Shown: positions 8,378 to 16,718 of the stretch, in pieces | Layout of the letters: each line of letters starts with the position of its first letter | Numbering within the stretch: the first letter of the stretch is position 1 | Assembly: GCA_036558645.1 (NCBI GenBank) | Contig: DATBFG010000122.1 | Coordinates: forward strand, 1-42,058 | Source of the DNA: DATBFG01 sp036558645 | Lineage (GTDB): Bacteria > Acidobacteriota > Terriglobia > Terriglobales > Acidobacteriaceae | Direction of reading: 5' to 3' | DNA: 42,058 bases | Notes under the pieces: generated by a model | The model's input: only the letters and a program-made list of their open reading frames with translations | What the model was told of the DNA's origin: nothing | Databases searched by the model: none | Position numbers and translations under genes: made by a program

Positions 8378-8582
8378 TCGATAAAAGTCTCCTTCAGATT
8401 GCGGTTACGGGCAGGCGGAAGGCGGGCAGGCCACATTTTCCACCGCGCACGGAAGCTAAAGGTTTATTTTACACGGGCTTGGGCGGATTTGGGAAATCGT
8501 CTGCTGGATTGCACCTCAGGCAGCTAGAATGTCTCGGTTGGAATCGTAGAGATATCTTTTAATTGGCGGAGAGGTGGTCTAC

Positions 8583-8876
8583 ATGCGCTACGAAAGAAAC
8601 GATTCGGAAGACCGGGTCAGCGTCGGAACAGCGGTCAGCTTCCTCCTGTTCGGACTGGGTGCCGGAGTGCTCCTCGGGATGATGTACGCGCCCAAGGTCG
8701 GCAAACAGTTTCGCAAGGATTTGCGTCGTCGTCTTGATGACGCTCGAGACACGCTGGATGACTGGAAGGACCAGGCGATGGACGTCGCGGAAGATGCCAT
8801 GGATCGCGGCAGCGAGATGATGGATGATCTGCGCGAGCGGGTAGAACCGCTGGCGAAGAACCTGCGGCGCCGTTAG
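8583..8876 (+). CDS. YtxH domain protein
   Basis: The 97-residue product has one N-terminal membrane helix (AVSFLLFGLGAGVLLGMMYAP, about 14-34) followed by a charged amphipathic helix (KQFRKDLRRRLDDARDTLDDW). That is the YtxH architecture. Family members are small envelope or general-stress proteins without a defined activity. The ATG at 8583 is preceded by GGAGAGG; a GTG at 8574 in frame overlaps that ribosome site and is less likely. A small membrane protein gene follows 12 nt downstream. Confidence 0.8.
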   Translation: MRYERNDSEDRVSVGTAVSFLLFGLGAGVLLGMMYAPKVGKQFRKDLRRRLDDARDTLDDWKDQAMDVAEDAMDRGSEMMDDLRERVEPLAKNLRRR

Positions 8877-8888
8877 CGGCAGGAACAA

Positions 8889-9074
8889 GTGCGCTTTCTG
8901 GCAAACCTTGCGGCCGCGTGGAATTTCTTTCTCGTGATTCTCGCGGCCGGAACTTTGTGTTGGTTCGTTTTCCACTTCGTTCTGCGTAGGTTCTGGCGAA
9001 TCCGGCAGATAAATGTGGCTCGCGAGAAACGGCTCATCCAAGAGGCGTCGGAACGGGGATCCAAGCCATTCTGA
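8889..9074 (+). CDS. Small membrane protein downstream of YtxH gene
   Basis: This 61-residue frame starts at GTG 8889, with AGGAAC about 5 nt upstream. Residues 8-33 form one hydrophobic helix (AAWNFFLVILAAGTLCWFVF) and the tail is strongly basic (RRFWRIRQINVAREKR). It sits 12 nt after the YtxH gene, so the two are probably co-transcribed. No family is recognised. The clear membrane-plus-basic pattern and spacing favour a real gene, but it is short. Confidence 0.5.
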   Translation: MRFLANLAAAWNFFLVILAAGTLCWFVFHFVLRRFWRIRQINVAREKRLIQEASERGSKPF

Positions 9075-9099
9075 GACTCTGTCCGCCTGTTCGAAGCAG

Positions 9100-10398
9100 C
9101 TATTGCTTCACAACTTTCCCATCCTTCATCACAAACTGGACGTTCCCCAATTGCTTGATGTCCCGTAGCGGATCACCGGGAACAGCTGTTACGTCTGCGT
9201 AAGCCCCTGGCGCAATGACCCCGATCTGGCCGGATTGGTCGAGCATCTCAGCCGCCCGTGAGGTTGCACTCTTGATAGCATCCATCGGAGTCATGCCCAA
9301 GTCGGTCATGCGGGGAAACTCCTGCGCGATAGGCTCGGTCCAGGGGATGCCGCCCATATCCGTTCCAAAGACGATTTTCACTCCCGCCTTGAGCGCTTTC
9401 CGGAACGACTGTTCGTGAGAAGACGCCCGCAGGCGGTCGCGTTGTCCGCCTGGTGTGTCTGCAGGTGCCCAGTCCGTGTAGTAGACGCTGATGGTTGGAC
9501 AATACCAGGTGCCCTGCTTGACCATCTGTGCGATCTGCGCGTCGCTCATGTCCAAACCGTGCTCGATCGAGTCACACCCGCCATCGAGGGCTCTTTGCAG
9601 CCCGATTCCGCTATAAGCGTGGCAGGCTACCTTGCGCCCCCAACCATGCGTCTCGTCGACAATGGCGCGAAGTTCCTCTAATGTCAGCGTCGGCTGCGAC
9701 ACTAACTCTCCGTTCTTTCCTACCCACGAACGATGCGTCATATAGACCTTGATCCAATCAGCGCCATGATCCAGTTGCTCGCGAGCCGCCTTACGGGCTT
9801 CGACAGGACCATCGACGATCTGGACGCCTTTCGGCATTTCGAGCTCAGGAGCATATCCTTCCAGTGGATAACCTCCCGTGGTCGAGATGGCACGCGTTGA
9901 TACAAACAACCGCGGGCCTGGAATGTATCCTCCGTCGATTGCCTCCTTGATGCCGACATCGCCATACCCGGCGCCTTCCGTTTCAAGATCGCGCAAGGTT
10001 GTAAACCCCTGTTCCAGCGCTCTCTTTGCCGCTACAGTTGCGCGCGCCGCTCTCAGAGCCAGCGGATACTTCAGAATATTCGCGTCGTACCCGCCCTCGG
10101 CTGGACTTTCACCCTGCAGAAAAATGTGAGTATGAGAATCAATCAGTCCCGGCAAGACTGTGAACTTGGAAAGGTCGATGACAGTAGCGTCAGGTGGGAT
10201 TTTTGCGTTGGCAGGGTCGGAGATGCTTTCAATCCGGTTACCCCGAATCACGATGACTTGATTATTACGGGGCGAATCCGACTTGCCGTCAATTAACACG
10301 CCGGCGCGAATCGCGACCACGGCAGGCGTTGGTTTTATCTCCTGCGCGACGGCGAATGTCAGAGAAAGACCCAGCAACACGGTGCAGAGAATTTTCAT
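9100..10398 (-). CDS. Exported metal-dependent amidohydrolase
   Basis: From the ATG at 10398 the product is 432 residues with a signal peptide (MKILCTVLLGLSLTFAVAQ). The amidohydrolase TIM barrel shows the metal ligands expected of the imidazolonepropionase/prolidase-like subgroup: HTHIF after strand 1, HAYSG, SIEHG and GTDMGG (catalytic Asp). The C-terminal phrase GAYADVTAVPGDPLRD is the usual return to the small beta domain. The substrate is probably a dipeptide or cyclic amide in the periplasm; the exact one is unknown. An upstream in-frame start at 10443 would hide the signal peptide. It lies 54 nt after the ridA stop on the same strand. Confidence 0.88.
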   Translation of the reverse strand: MKILCTVLLGLSLTFAVAQEIKPTPAVVAIRAGVLIDGKSDSPRNNQVIVIRGNRIESISDPANAKIPPDATVIDLSKFTVLPGLIDSHTHIFLQGESPAEGGYDANILKYPLALRAARATVAAKRALEQGFTTLRDLETEGAGYGDVGIKEAIDGGYIPGPRLFVSTRAISTTGGYPLEGYAPELEMPKGVQIVDGPVEARKAAREQLDHGADWIKVYMTHRSWVGKNGELVSQPTLTLEELRAIVDETHGWGRKVACHAYSGIGLQRALDGGCDSIEHGLDMSDAQIAQMVKQGTWYCPTISVYYTDWAPADTPGGQRDRLRASSHEQSFRKALKAGVKIVFGTDMGGIPWTEPIAQEFPRMTDLGMTPMDAIKSATSRAAEMLDQSGQIGVIAPGAYADVTAVPGDPLRDIKQLGNVQFVMKDGKVVKQ

Positions 10399-10452
10399 GT
10401 GTCCTCGTTTCGACGCGAAGCGGGCTCGCGCGACGCGGGACATTCTACTCTG

Positions 10453-10842
10453 CTAGGAAGCGATGATTGCATCCACCTCGATCTCGACCAGCATCTCCGG
10501 CGAAATCAGCGCCGAAACCGCGACTAGAGTCGCCGCGGGCCGTATGTCGCGGAAGACTTCGCCGTGAGCTTTACCGATCTTTTCCCAGTCGGCAATATTG
10601 GTCACGAATGTGCGTGTCCGAACAACGTCCCTAAGCGATGCACCAGCAGCGCTCAACGCAGCCTCGATGTTGCTCCACACCTGGACGGCTTGTGCATAGG
10701 CATCGCCACGGCCAACCAATTTGCCGTCGCTTCCCGTTGCAGTCGTGCCGGCAACATGAATGTGTGAACCAACGCGGACGGCGCGCGAGTATCCCACGAT
10801 GAACTCCCAAGGTGCATTTCCACTGATGTTCTTTCGTTCCAT
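10453..10842 (-). CDS. RidA / YjgF family enamine-imine deaminase-like protein
   Basis: The 129-residue product shows the family core: HVAGTTATGSDG, the helix AQAVQVWSNIEAALSAAGAS, and RTRTFVTNIADW with the conserved Arg that binds the substrate carboxylate. The C-terminal MLVEIEVDAI is also typical. RidA proteins hydrolyse reactive enamine intermediates made by PLP enzymes; many paralogues have other roles, so the symbol is withheld. The ATG at 10842 has TAGGAG about 12 nt upstream. Its promoter carries the same 15-mer as pccB. Confidence 0.88.
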   Translation of the reverse strand: MERKNISGNAPWEFIVGYSRAVRVGSHIHVAGTTATGSDGKLVGRGDAYAQAVQVWSNIEAALSAAGASLRDVVRTRTFVTNIADWEKIGKAHGEVFRDIRPAATLVAVSALISPEMLVEIEVDAIIAS

Positions 10843-10863
10843 GTCTACGCGGCTCCTACGCCG

Positions 10864-10901
10864 ATATTACTGTTTGTTACTGATTAGCAATCGTGATGTG
10901 C
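10864..10901 (-). promoter_or_regulatory. ridA-family gene promoter with shared 15-mer
   Basis: GCACATCACGATTGC (minus strand, 10887-10901) is followed after exactly 17 nt by TAATAT (10864-10869). The pccB promoter has the identical 15-mer and identical spacing to TATAAT. The start site would fall about 15 nt before the ATG. Confidence 0.55.
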
Positions 10902-10965
10902 GGCTGCTAATTTTCTCGCGACAAACCTTTGTGACGGATCGCGCTTTCTAATAGAGAAGAAAGGC

Positions 10966-11012
10966 CGCAGCTTTGACTAACTAAAGTCACTTGCGCGAGT
11001 GACCAAGCTGCG
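10966..11012 (+). promoter_or_regulatory. Structured leader with two competing hairpins
   Basis: CGCAGCTT (10966-10973) pairs perfectly with AAGCTGCG (11005-11012), enclosing GTCACT (10986-10991) paired with AGTGAC (10998-11003). The segment AGTCAC can instead pair with the upstream TGACT (10974-10978). The two inner helices exclude each other. The element ends 57 nt before the ATG at 11070. Confidence 0.45.
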
Positions 11013-11069
11013 ATAAAACGACGCGCAAATGTTGTTGCAACGGCCTCGTTTTGGCAGGAGGTTCGCAGA

Positions 11070-11621
11070 ATGATTCCGGAGGATCACCCGCTTCAGCAAT
11101 TCTTTCTCGAGATGGTGGGACGGCACTATGCCGAAGAGATCGGGCTACGTGATCCTCAGATTGTGAATTACGTGGCTCATCTGCTGGGAGAATTCTGCGA
11201 AGTCGAACAGTTGTTCAAGGTCAAGAACGTCTCCGGAAAGCCTCTCTCCGATGTCGGAGAAATGTTGATAGAGTCAAATCCCGTGTATGGGCCCGCACCA
11301 TCCTTCGACCGCGAACGCCAGGTACGAAAACACATTGGTGACTACACGCTCTTTTTTACTGGCATGTTTCCTGAGAGTATCAATCACTTCCGTCTGCGCC
11401 GTGACCGGGTAGAGAATTTCATCGATTGGATGAAGGCGGGCAAAGAGAGCTATTACATCGTTTCGAAGTTCGAGGACTTTGAGTACGCCAAGGTCGCGCC
11501 TCTTTTTGCCAGCCTTTCGGCCAACTTCGAACAATGCGTTTTCGGACTAAACCGGGTCAAGAACGAACTGGAAGAGATGCAGCATCCGATCGTGCGATGC
11601 AGGCCCGAACTCACCATGTAG
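11070..11621 (+). CDS. Conserved hypothetical protein, 183 aa
   Basis: The ATG at 11070 follows GGAGG with good spacing and opens a soluble, mainly helical product (HPLQQFFLEMVGRHYAEEIG). It has no signal peptide, membrane segment or recognised catalytic motif. Codon use and composition are like its neighbours and the frame is clean, so the gene is almost certainly real. The helical, charged style and the phrase HIGDYTLFFTGMFPESINH resemble uncharacterised acidobacterial proteins I cannot assign to a family. It is monocistronic, converging on the PNPOx-like gene 22 nt away, and is preceded by a long leader with a strong hairpin. Confidence 0.8.
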   Translation: MIPEDHPLQQFFLEMVGRHYAEEIGLRDPQIVNYVAHLLGEFCEVEQLFKVKNVSGKPLSDVGEMLIESNPVYGPAPSFDRERQVRKHIGDYTLFFTGMFPESINHFRLRRDRVENFIDWMKAGKESYYIVSKFEDFEYAKVAPLFASLSANFEQCVFGLNRVKNELEEMQHPIVRCRPELTM

Positions 11622-11643
11622 TCCCCGGCTGAGTCAGCGCTGA

Positions 11644-12546
11644 CTACGGCAGGAGCGGTGAGTAATCCCGAAATGCGAATCGCAAGAGAGTTGCTGGGCG
11701 AAGGTCCGCCACACGTTCCACGTCGAACGCCAATATCCGTTTCGCACCGGGAAAATCTTTCGCGCGCGGATCATCCCATAAGATAGTTGCCCTTCCTGAG
11801 AGTTGTAGAGCGGCCCCGCTTGCGAAGTCGGGAATGAGCAAGCCGGCATGTGGATCTGCAACAAGATTCCCCAGGGTGTTAAACATCTTGTTGCCGGAGT
11901 AGTCAGGAAACAGCAACCGCGAGTCGTTCTCTATGCGAATGAAGCCCGGCTTCCCACCCCGATGTGAAGCATCCGCGCCCGAGACAGGATGAGCACTAGC
12001 GATGAAAAATGTGTCGGCTTTTTCAATGCGGCGTTGCTGCGAATTATCCAAGGTGGACGCGGTCACAGAGATACTTTCTTTCAAATCCGCCATCGTGACG
12101 ACGTCACGTGCCTGAATGTATTGCGGGCAGTTGCCGTAGACTTGTTGCGTCGTTAAGGTAATCTTTCCGTCCTCGCCTAATTGCGCCAACCCATTCAGTC
12201 GAAGCCGGTGCCTTGCCGCCAAGTCAATTACAAGTATGCCCGCTTGGGTCTCGGTAGTGAGGTTTTTCAATAGGACGTCGTCAGGATGGCTGTAGCCGCC
12301 GATCTCGACTGTGACTTCATCAAGCGCCTGCAAGAATCCCTCTTCGCCGGAACGGAGCGATGCCCATACTCGTCCATCGGAATCGCGTGTCGAAAACACA
12401 GCAAGCCGCTGGTGCTCTAAGAAGCGCCGGACGCCTGACGGCATCTCTGGACGGTACATATCTCGCGCGGCCAAACCGTCTGAGCCAACACCCGCGCGAG
12501 CCTGCACCTCCAGTTCACCGGCATGGTAGGAAAGGAAATCGCTCAT
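11644..12546 (-). CDS. Pyridoxamine 5'-phosphate oxidase-related FMN-binding protein
   Basis: The 300-residue product has a split-barrel flavin-binding core. The phrases HQRLAVFSTRDSDGRVWASL and FIRIENDSRLLFPDYSGNKMFNTLGNL match the two FMN-contacting strands of PNPOx-like proteins. The length (300) is that of the longer two-module subgroup, not of PdxH (about 210), so it is probably a flavin- or F420-type oxidoreductase rather than a vitamin B6 enzyme. Its ATG overlaps the rsmD stop by four bases (ATGA), indicating coupled translation. Confidence 0.8.
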   Translation of the reverse strand: MSDFLSYHAGELEVQARAGVGSDGLAARDMYRPEMPSGVRRFLEHQRLAVFSTRDSDGRVWASLRSGEEGFLQALDEVTVEIGGYSHPDDVLLKNLTTETQAGILVIDLAARHRLRLNGLAQLGEDGKITLTTQQVYGNCPQYIQARDVVTMADLKESISVTASTLDNSQQRRIEKADTFFIASAHPVSGADASHRGGKPGFIRIENDSRLLFPDYSGNKMFNTLGNLVADPHAGLLIPDFASGAALQLSGRATILWDDPRAKDFPGAKRILAFDVERVADLRPATLLRFAFRDYSPLLP

Positions 12547-13103
12547 GAATTCTTTCGGTAGAAACTCAGTCCTGCGTCGCCCTGCAGTAATTTGCGGTAC
12601 CGCCGCAGAGCGTAGAACGCTTCACCTGGATCGTATGTCTTTGGATGCTCGGCAATCACGATAGTTTCAGGCTTCAATAGTGCGGACTGTGCCAAGACAG
12701 AGAGGCAGCGTTGGTACTCATTTTCGAGACGGTATGGAGGATCCAGGAAGACATAGTCAACAGGGACGTTAACGGTGTGAATAGCAGCCACAGCGTCCTG
12801 CCTTAACAGTTGGTACCCATGTTCGATCTGCAGGGAACGAAGATTGCGGCCGATGAGATCCGCCGCTCGCTCCGCCGATTCGACAAAATAGACCATTGAG
12901 GCGCCACGGCTAATGGCCTCAATTCCGACTGCGCCGGTGCCCGCGTAAAGATCGATCCACACCGTGCCTGACAGAACATCTGGATTTCCGGAAGAAAGAA
13001 CGTTGAACAGCGTCTCGCGCAAGCGGTCGAGCGTGGGGCGGATATCGAGACCCGGCAGGGAACTCAACCTGCGACTTCGAAATTGACCGGCAATCACTCG
13101 CAT
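12543..13103 (-). CDS. rsmD: 16S rRNA (guanine966-N2)-methyltransferase
   Basis: The 186-residue product is a full RsmD: MRVIAGQFRSRRL at the start, RPTLDRLRETLFNVL, the SAM-binding DLYAGTGAVGIEAISRGA, and the catalytic DPPY in VFLDPPYR. It methylates G966 of 16S rRNA during 30S assembly. The ATG at 13103 is the family start. No coaD gene follows, which is the common neighbour in many bacteria; instead a PNPOx-like gene overlaps its stop by 4 nt. It is divergent from the M50 protease gene. Confidence 0.94.
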   Translation of the reverse strand: MRVIAGQFRSRRLSSLPGLDIRPTLDRLRETLFNVLSSGNPDVLSGTVWIDLYAGTGAVGIEAISRGASMVYFVESAERAADLIGRNLRSLQIEHGYQLLRQDAVAAIHTVNVPVDYVFLDPPYRLENEYQRCLSVLAQSALLKPETIVIAEHPKTYDPGEAFYALRRYRKLLQGDAGLSFYRKNS

Positions 13104-13240
13104 CGGCGAACAGGTCTACATCGAATGCGCATCTGAACCTTGCCAGCACACGGCAGCGGGTACTTTGGTTTGGTCCATCGAATCCTGTGCCGGCTGAACG
13201 AGTCTAAATATACATATAGAATGCTAGAGGCGAGTTTTTG

Positions 13241-14362
13241 ATGCGAAGCTGGTCGATTCCCGCGGGCCGAATCTTCGGAGTGCAGATCCGAATTCACCTC
13301 GCCTTCCTGTTCCTGCTCTTCTTCATCTGGCTGACAGAAGCGCCCGCCCATGGCACTCCAAATCCGGGGCGCGGTTTGGCCCTCACACTTATTGTTTTTG
13401 TTTCCGTCGTACTCCACGAATTGGCCCACGTTTTGGCTGGGCCTCGCTCTTCGAATGCGGCTAAGTCGGTCATCCTCCTGCCGATTGGCGGAGTGACTTT
13501 GTTGAGCGAAATGCGCCCTTCCTCTCGTTCGGCAACTGAAACCTGGGCCCAGGAAGTTCGCATCGCCCTAGCGGGCCCGTTTGCCAATCTCGCGATCGGA
13601 CTCGTCGCGGCTATCGCAATATCACTGGCTGAGCCACAGGTTCAGCTTTTTGCCAAGCCATACGTGATCTCCAGCAACCTTCTGCGCAGTTTTGTCTGGG
13701 TGAACATCGGCTTGGCACTGTTGAATCTAATTCCCGCGTACCCGTTGGATGGTGGGCGAATTCTGCGAGCTTGGTTTCTGAGAACCATCGATCCTGTAAG
13801 AGCCACGCAGCGAGCTGTCTCGATCAGTCAGACGTTTGCCATGCTCTTCATGCTGCTGGGCATGATCAAAAATATCTGGCTGACGATGATCGGCTTCTTC
13901 ATTTTCATCGCTGGGCAACTAGAAGAGCGCTCGATCGTTTTCCAGCGGGTCCTGGAGACAGTGCGGCTGGAAGATATTATGCTGACTGACTTCGCGACTC
14001 TTTCGCCGGCCGACACTCTGGAAGACGCATTGGAGAAGGCCGTGCACTCCCTACAGGACGATTTCCCGGTCATACGGGGTGGCGACATGGTAGGGGTGAT
14101 TTCCAAACAGAAAATATTGGAATCGCTACGCGTCGAGGGGAATGGCTACGTGCAGGCGGTTATGAATCGTATTTTCGATGTGGCGCAAAAAACCGAATCG
14201 CTGGCCTCAGCATTCCGCAAGCTCACCAGTCGCGGAGTGAGCATCATCCCTGTAGTCGAGGATCAGCGGCTGGTTGGGATCATCACGCTTCAGAATCTCA
14301 TGCACTCCATGACATTGCTGGTCGAGAGCCGAAAACTGCGCAAGTCAGGCTTGAGTTCCTGA
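13241..14362 (+). CDS. Site-2 protease (M50) with C-terminal CBS pair
   Basis: From the ATG at 13241 the product is 373 residues. About six membrane helices fill residues 15-225. The zinc site HELAH (59-63) and the distal motif NLIPAYPLDGGR are both intact, so an active intramembrane metalloprotease is expected. Residues about 230-360 are two CBS motifs (LTDFATLSPADTLEDALEKA; SRGVSIIPVVEDQRLVGII), which in this family usually bind adenine nucleotides and gate activity. The target is unknown; related proteins cleave membrane-bound anti-sigma factors or precursors. A TTG directly before the ATG is an alternative start. Confidence 0.9.
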   Translation: MRSWSIPAGRIFGVQIRIHLAFLFLLFFIWLTEAPAHGTPNPGRGLALTLIVFVSVVLHELAHVLAGPRSSNAAKSVILLPIGGVTLLSEMRPSSRSATETWAQEVRIALAGPFANLAIGLVAAIAISLAEPQVQLFAKPYVISSNLLRSFVWVNIGLALLNLIPAYPLDGGRILRAWFLRTIDPVRATQRAVSISQTFAMLFMLLGMIKNIWLTMIGFFIFIAGQLEERSIVFQRVLETVRLEDIMLTDFATLSPADTLEDALEKAVHSLQDDFPVIRGGDMVGVISKQKILESLRVEGNGYVQAVMNRIFDVAQKTESLASAFRKLTSRGVSIIPVVEDQRLVGIITLQNLMHSMTLLVESRKLRKSGLSS

Positions 14363-14372
14363 AAGAATTTCG

Positions 14373-14984
14373 TCAGAACTTGAAGACGATGCCCACTCCG
14401 GGCTCAGCCGTGTGTGCTTTTCCCCCAACAAAGATGCGGCTTACATTAAAGTCAGGATTCGAGTACACCAGTCCGCGGTACTGTACCCGAGCTGAGAATC
14501 GTTTGTAGATCGGGTAGTCGAATCCGCCGCCATAGAGAAATGCAGGACGGTATTCTCGCGTTGCTCCGAACCCTGTCAGTATGCCGTTCACGAAAGTTTC
14601 TTCTGGGGTAAATACCAGGGTGCCCGCGCCTACGGTTACGAATGGTTCAAACTTCCCGCGGGGTGCAAAGTTGTAGATATACGACCCGCTGAATTCCGCC
14701 TGAACCGATTGCACCGCGAACTGGAATGGCGGAGCAGTATAGTTCTGTGAGTTCCTGGTGTGACCGTAATTGAATTGGAAGGAATGGTGCGGGCCAAAGC
14801 GAGCCCGCACGGTTCCCAGAAAGCCGAAAGCGTTTGTCGGATCCTGATCGATGCCGTTTTCGCTCGCGTGCGTATAGATCGCGTAAGTACCGCCGAGACT
14901 CACATCAAAACGATGATCCTGGCCAAAGGCCGCTGCCGAAACAAATAAAAGGACGAGTACTACGTTCAGGTGCTTCCGCATCAA
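14373..14984 (-). CDS. Exported outer-membrane beta-barrel protein
   Basis: The 203-residue product has a signal peptide (KHLNVVLVLLFVSAAAFGQ). The rest is alternating aromatic/polar strands with turns, such as FDVSLGGTYAIYT and SAVQ-like strand pairs, and it ends in the terminal Phe (GVGIVFKF) typical of outer-membrane barrels. About 8 strands can be counted, as in OmpA/OmpW-size porins. The role is unknown. It converges on the M50 protease gene with only 10 nt between stops and no clear terminator. Confidence 0.8.
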   Translation of the reverse strand: MMRKHLNVVLVLLFVSAAAFGQDHRFDVSLGGTYAIYTHASENGIDQDPTNAFGFLGTVRARFGPHHSFQFNYGHTRNSQNYTAPPFQFAVQSVQAEFSGSYIYNFAPRGKFEPFVTVGAGTLVFTPEETFVNGILTGFGATREYRPAFLYGGGFDYPIYKRFSARVQYRGLVYSNPDFNVSRIFVGGKAHTAEPGVGIVFKF

Positions 14985-15026
14985 GCTTCCTCGTTACTAC
15001 TCTACTTGTAATTGGAACTTGCAATC

Positions 15027-16619
15027 CTACAGCAGGCGGATCGCTTTTGCCTGTTGGACTGCTGGAATCTTCCGCAATTCAGCCAAAACCGCATCTGGAA
15101 CTTTTCCGTCAATGTGAACCACGGCGATCGCCTCGGTCGGGCCGCTACCGCCGATGCGCCGGCCTAGTGAAAAGTCAGCAATATTAATCTTGTGCTCGCC
15201 GAGAATCGTCCCCACTTTGCCGATCACTCCGGGCACGTCCCGGTTCCGCAGGTAGATTAGATGCCTCTCGAGGGGGGCTTCCACATCGATTCCGTCAATG
15301 TGGAGGAGGCGAGGAGCCTGGCGGTGTAACACCGCGCCTTTCACCAGGTGCTCTTCACCGCCTCCCTTCAAGAGGATCGAAAGCACATTCGCCGCGCCGC
15401 CAGTGGACGCCCTCGGTTTGCGCGCCTCATGGATCTGCAGGCCGCGAGTTCCGGCAATCGTTGCTGCGTTTACCAAGTTAGCTTTCTCTTCCAGAACCTC
15501 GTTGAGGACGCCTTTGATCGCCGCATTTCGGATGAGTTCCGTCTTCCACTCGGCGATCTGGCCGCTGTATCGAAGCGAAATTTCCTCCAGTGAGCCCCCG
15601 GTGTACTGGGCAAGAAACGATCCCATACGCTCAGCCAGAACGATGTAGGGCTGCAGTTCGACATACTCGTCGTGCGATACCGACGGTACGTTCACCGCAT
15701 TTTGAATGACGCCGTGCTTCAGATACTCCTTCACTTGGTGTGCGATCTGGTATCCGACTGCCTCCTGCGCCTCGTGGGTAGCCCCTCCAATGTGTGGGGT
15801 GAGGATGACGTTGTCGAGATTAGCTAGCGGCGAGTTCTTTGGAGGCTCTTCCGAGAACACGTCAAGAGCAGCTCCAGACATGTGTCCGCTGGTCAATGCG
15901 GATACCAATGCCTTTTCATCGATCAGTTCGCCTCTCGCGCAATTCACCAGGCGAACGCCCTTTTTCATTTTCTTCAGGGTCTCGGCATTGATCATGCCCG
16001 CAGTCTGCGGCGTGAGTCCGACGTGAAGCGAAAGATAATCCGCTACTTCGTACACCTCTTCCACCTTCGCCATGCGGATGCCCTGCTCGCGTGCCATCAC
16101 ACTCGACACAAACGGATCATGTGCAACGATTTCCATGCCGAAGGCTTTCGCGCGGCGCGCCACCTCCATTCCGACACGGCCTAATCCGATCACTCCAAGT
16201 TTCTTTCCCCGCAATTCGGATCCTTGCAAGGATTTCTTCTCCCACTTGCCGGCATGCATGAGCGTGTTAGCGCGAGGGAGATGCCGTGCCATCGCGAGCA
16301 TCATTCCCAAGGTATGCTCCGCGACTGCAACTGCGTTCGCTCCGGGAGTGTTCATGACCGCGATGCCCTTGCGTGTCGCGGCATCCAGATCAACATTGTC
16401 CACTCCGACGCCGGCCCGGCCGATTACGCGAAGCTTGCGTGCTGTCGAAAGCAAGTCAGCGTTTACCTGAACGGCGGACCGCACAATAAGGGCGTCGGCG
16501 GACTCCAGTTGCGAAGCCAGGTTGCCGTCGATCTGGTCCGGCGTGACGACCGTCCAGCGCGGCTCATGGAGCAGGTCAATCGCAGAAGCGGAGATTTTCT
16601 CGGCGACAATAACCTTCAT
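15027..16619 (-). CDS. serA: D-3-phosphoglycerate dehydrogenase
   Basis: The 530-residue product is the long PGDH form. The nucleotide-binding fold shows VIGLGRVGMEVARRA, with the catalytic Arg in NCARGELIDEKAL and the His in ILTPHIGGATHEAQ. An ASB domain (about 320-450) and a C-terminal ACT domain (about 455-530, LIYLRNRDVPGVIGKVGTIL) follow, which bind serine as feedback inhibitor in related enzymes. It oxidises 3-phosphoglycerate to phosphohydroxypyruvate, the first step of serine synthesis. It lies 99 nt after the aminotransferase gene on the same strand, and the pair likely performs consecutive steps. Confidence 0.95.
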   Translation of the reverse strand: MKVIVAEKISASAIDLLHEPRWTVVTPDQIDGNLASQLESADALIVRSAVQVNADLLSTARKLRVIGRAGVGVDNVDLDAATRKGIAVMNTPGANAVAVAEHTLGMMLAMARHLPRANTLMHAGKWEKKSLQGSELRGKKLGVIGLGRVGMEVARRAKAFGMEIVAHDPFVSSVMAREQGIRMAKVEEVYEVADYLSLHVGLTPQTAGMINAETLKKMKKGVRLVNCARGELIDEKALVSALTSGHMSGAALDVFSEEPPKNSPLANLDNVILTPHIGGATHEAQEAVGYQIAHQVKEYLKHGVIQNAVNVPSVSHDEYVELQPYIVLAERMGSFLAQYTGGSLEEISLRYSGQIAEWKTELIRNAAIKGVLNEVLEEKANLVNAATIAGTRGLQIHEARKPRASTGGAANVLSILLKGGGEEHLVKGAVLHRQAPRLLHIDGIDVEAPLERHLIYLRNRDVPGVIGKVGTILGEHKINIADFSLGRRIGGSGPTEAIAVVHIDGKVPDAVLAELRKIPAVQQAKAIRLL

Positions 16620-16718
16620 AAGGATTCAGTGATACATGTGTCTGGCACTTCTAAATGAGTCATACCGATCTAAAGCTGAACCGCACTGGGATCTGCTGTT
16701 CCGCTTCAATCGGACGCC

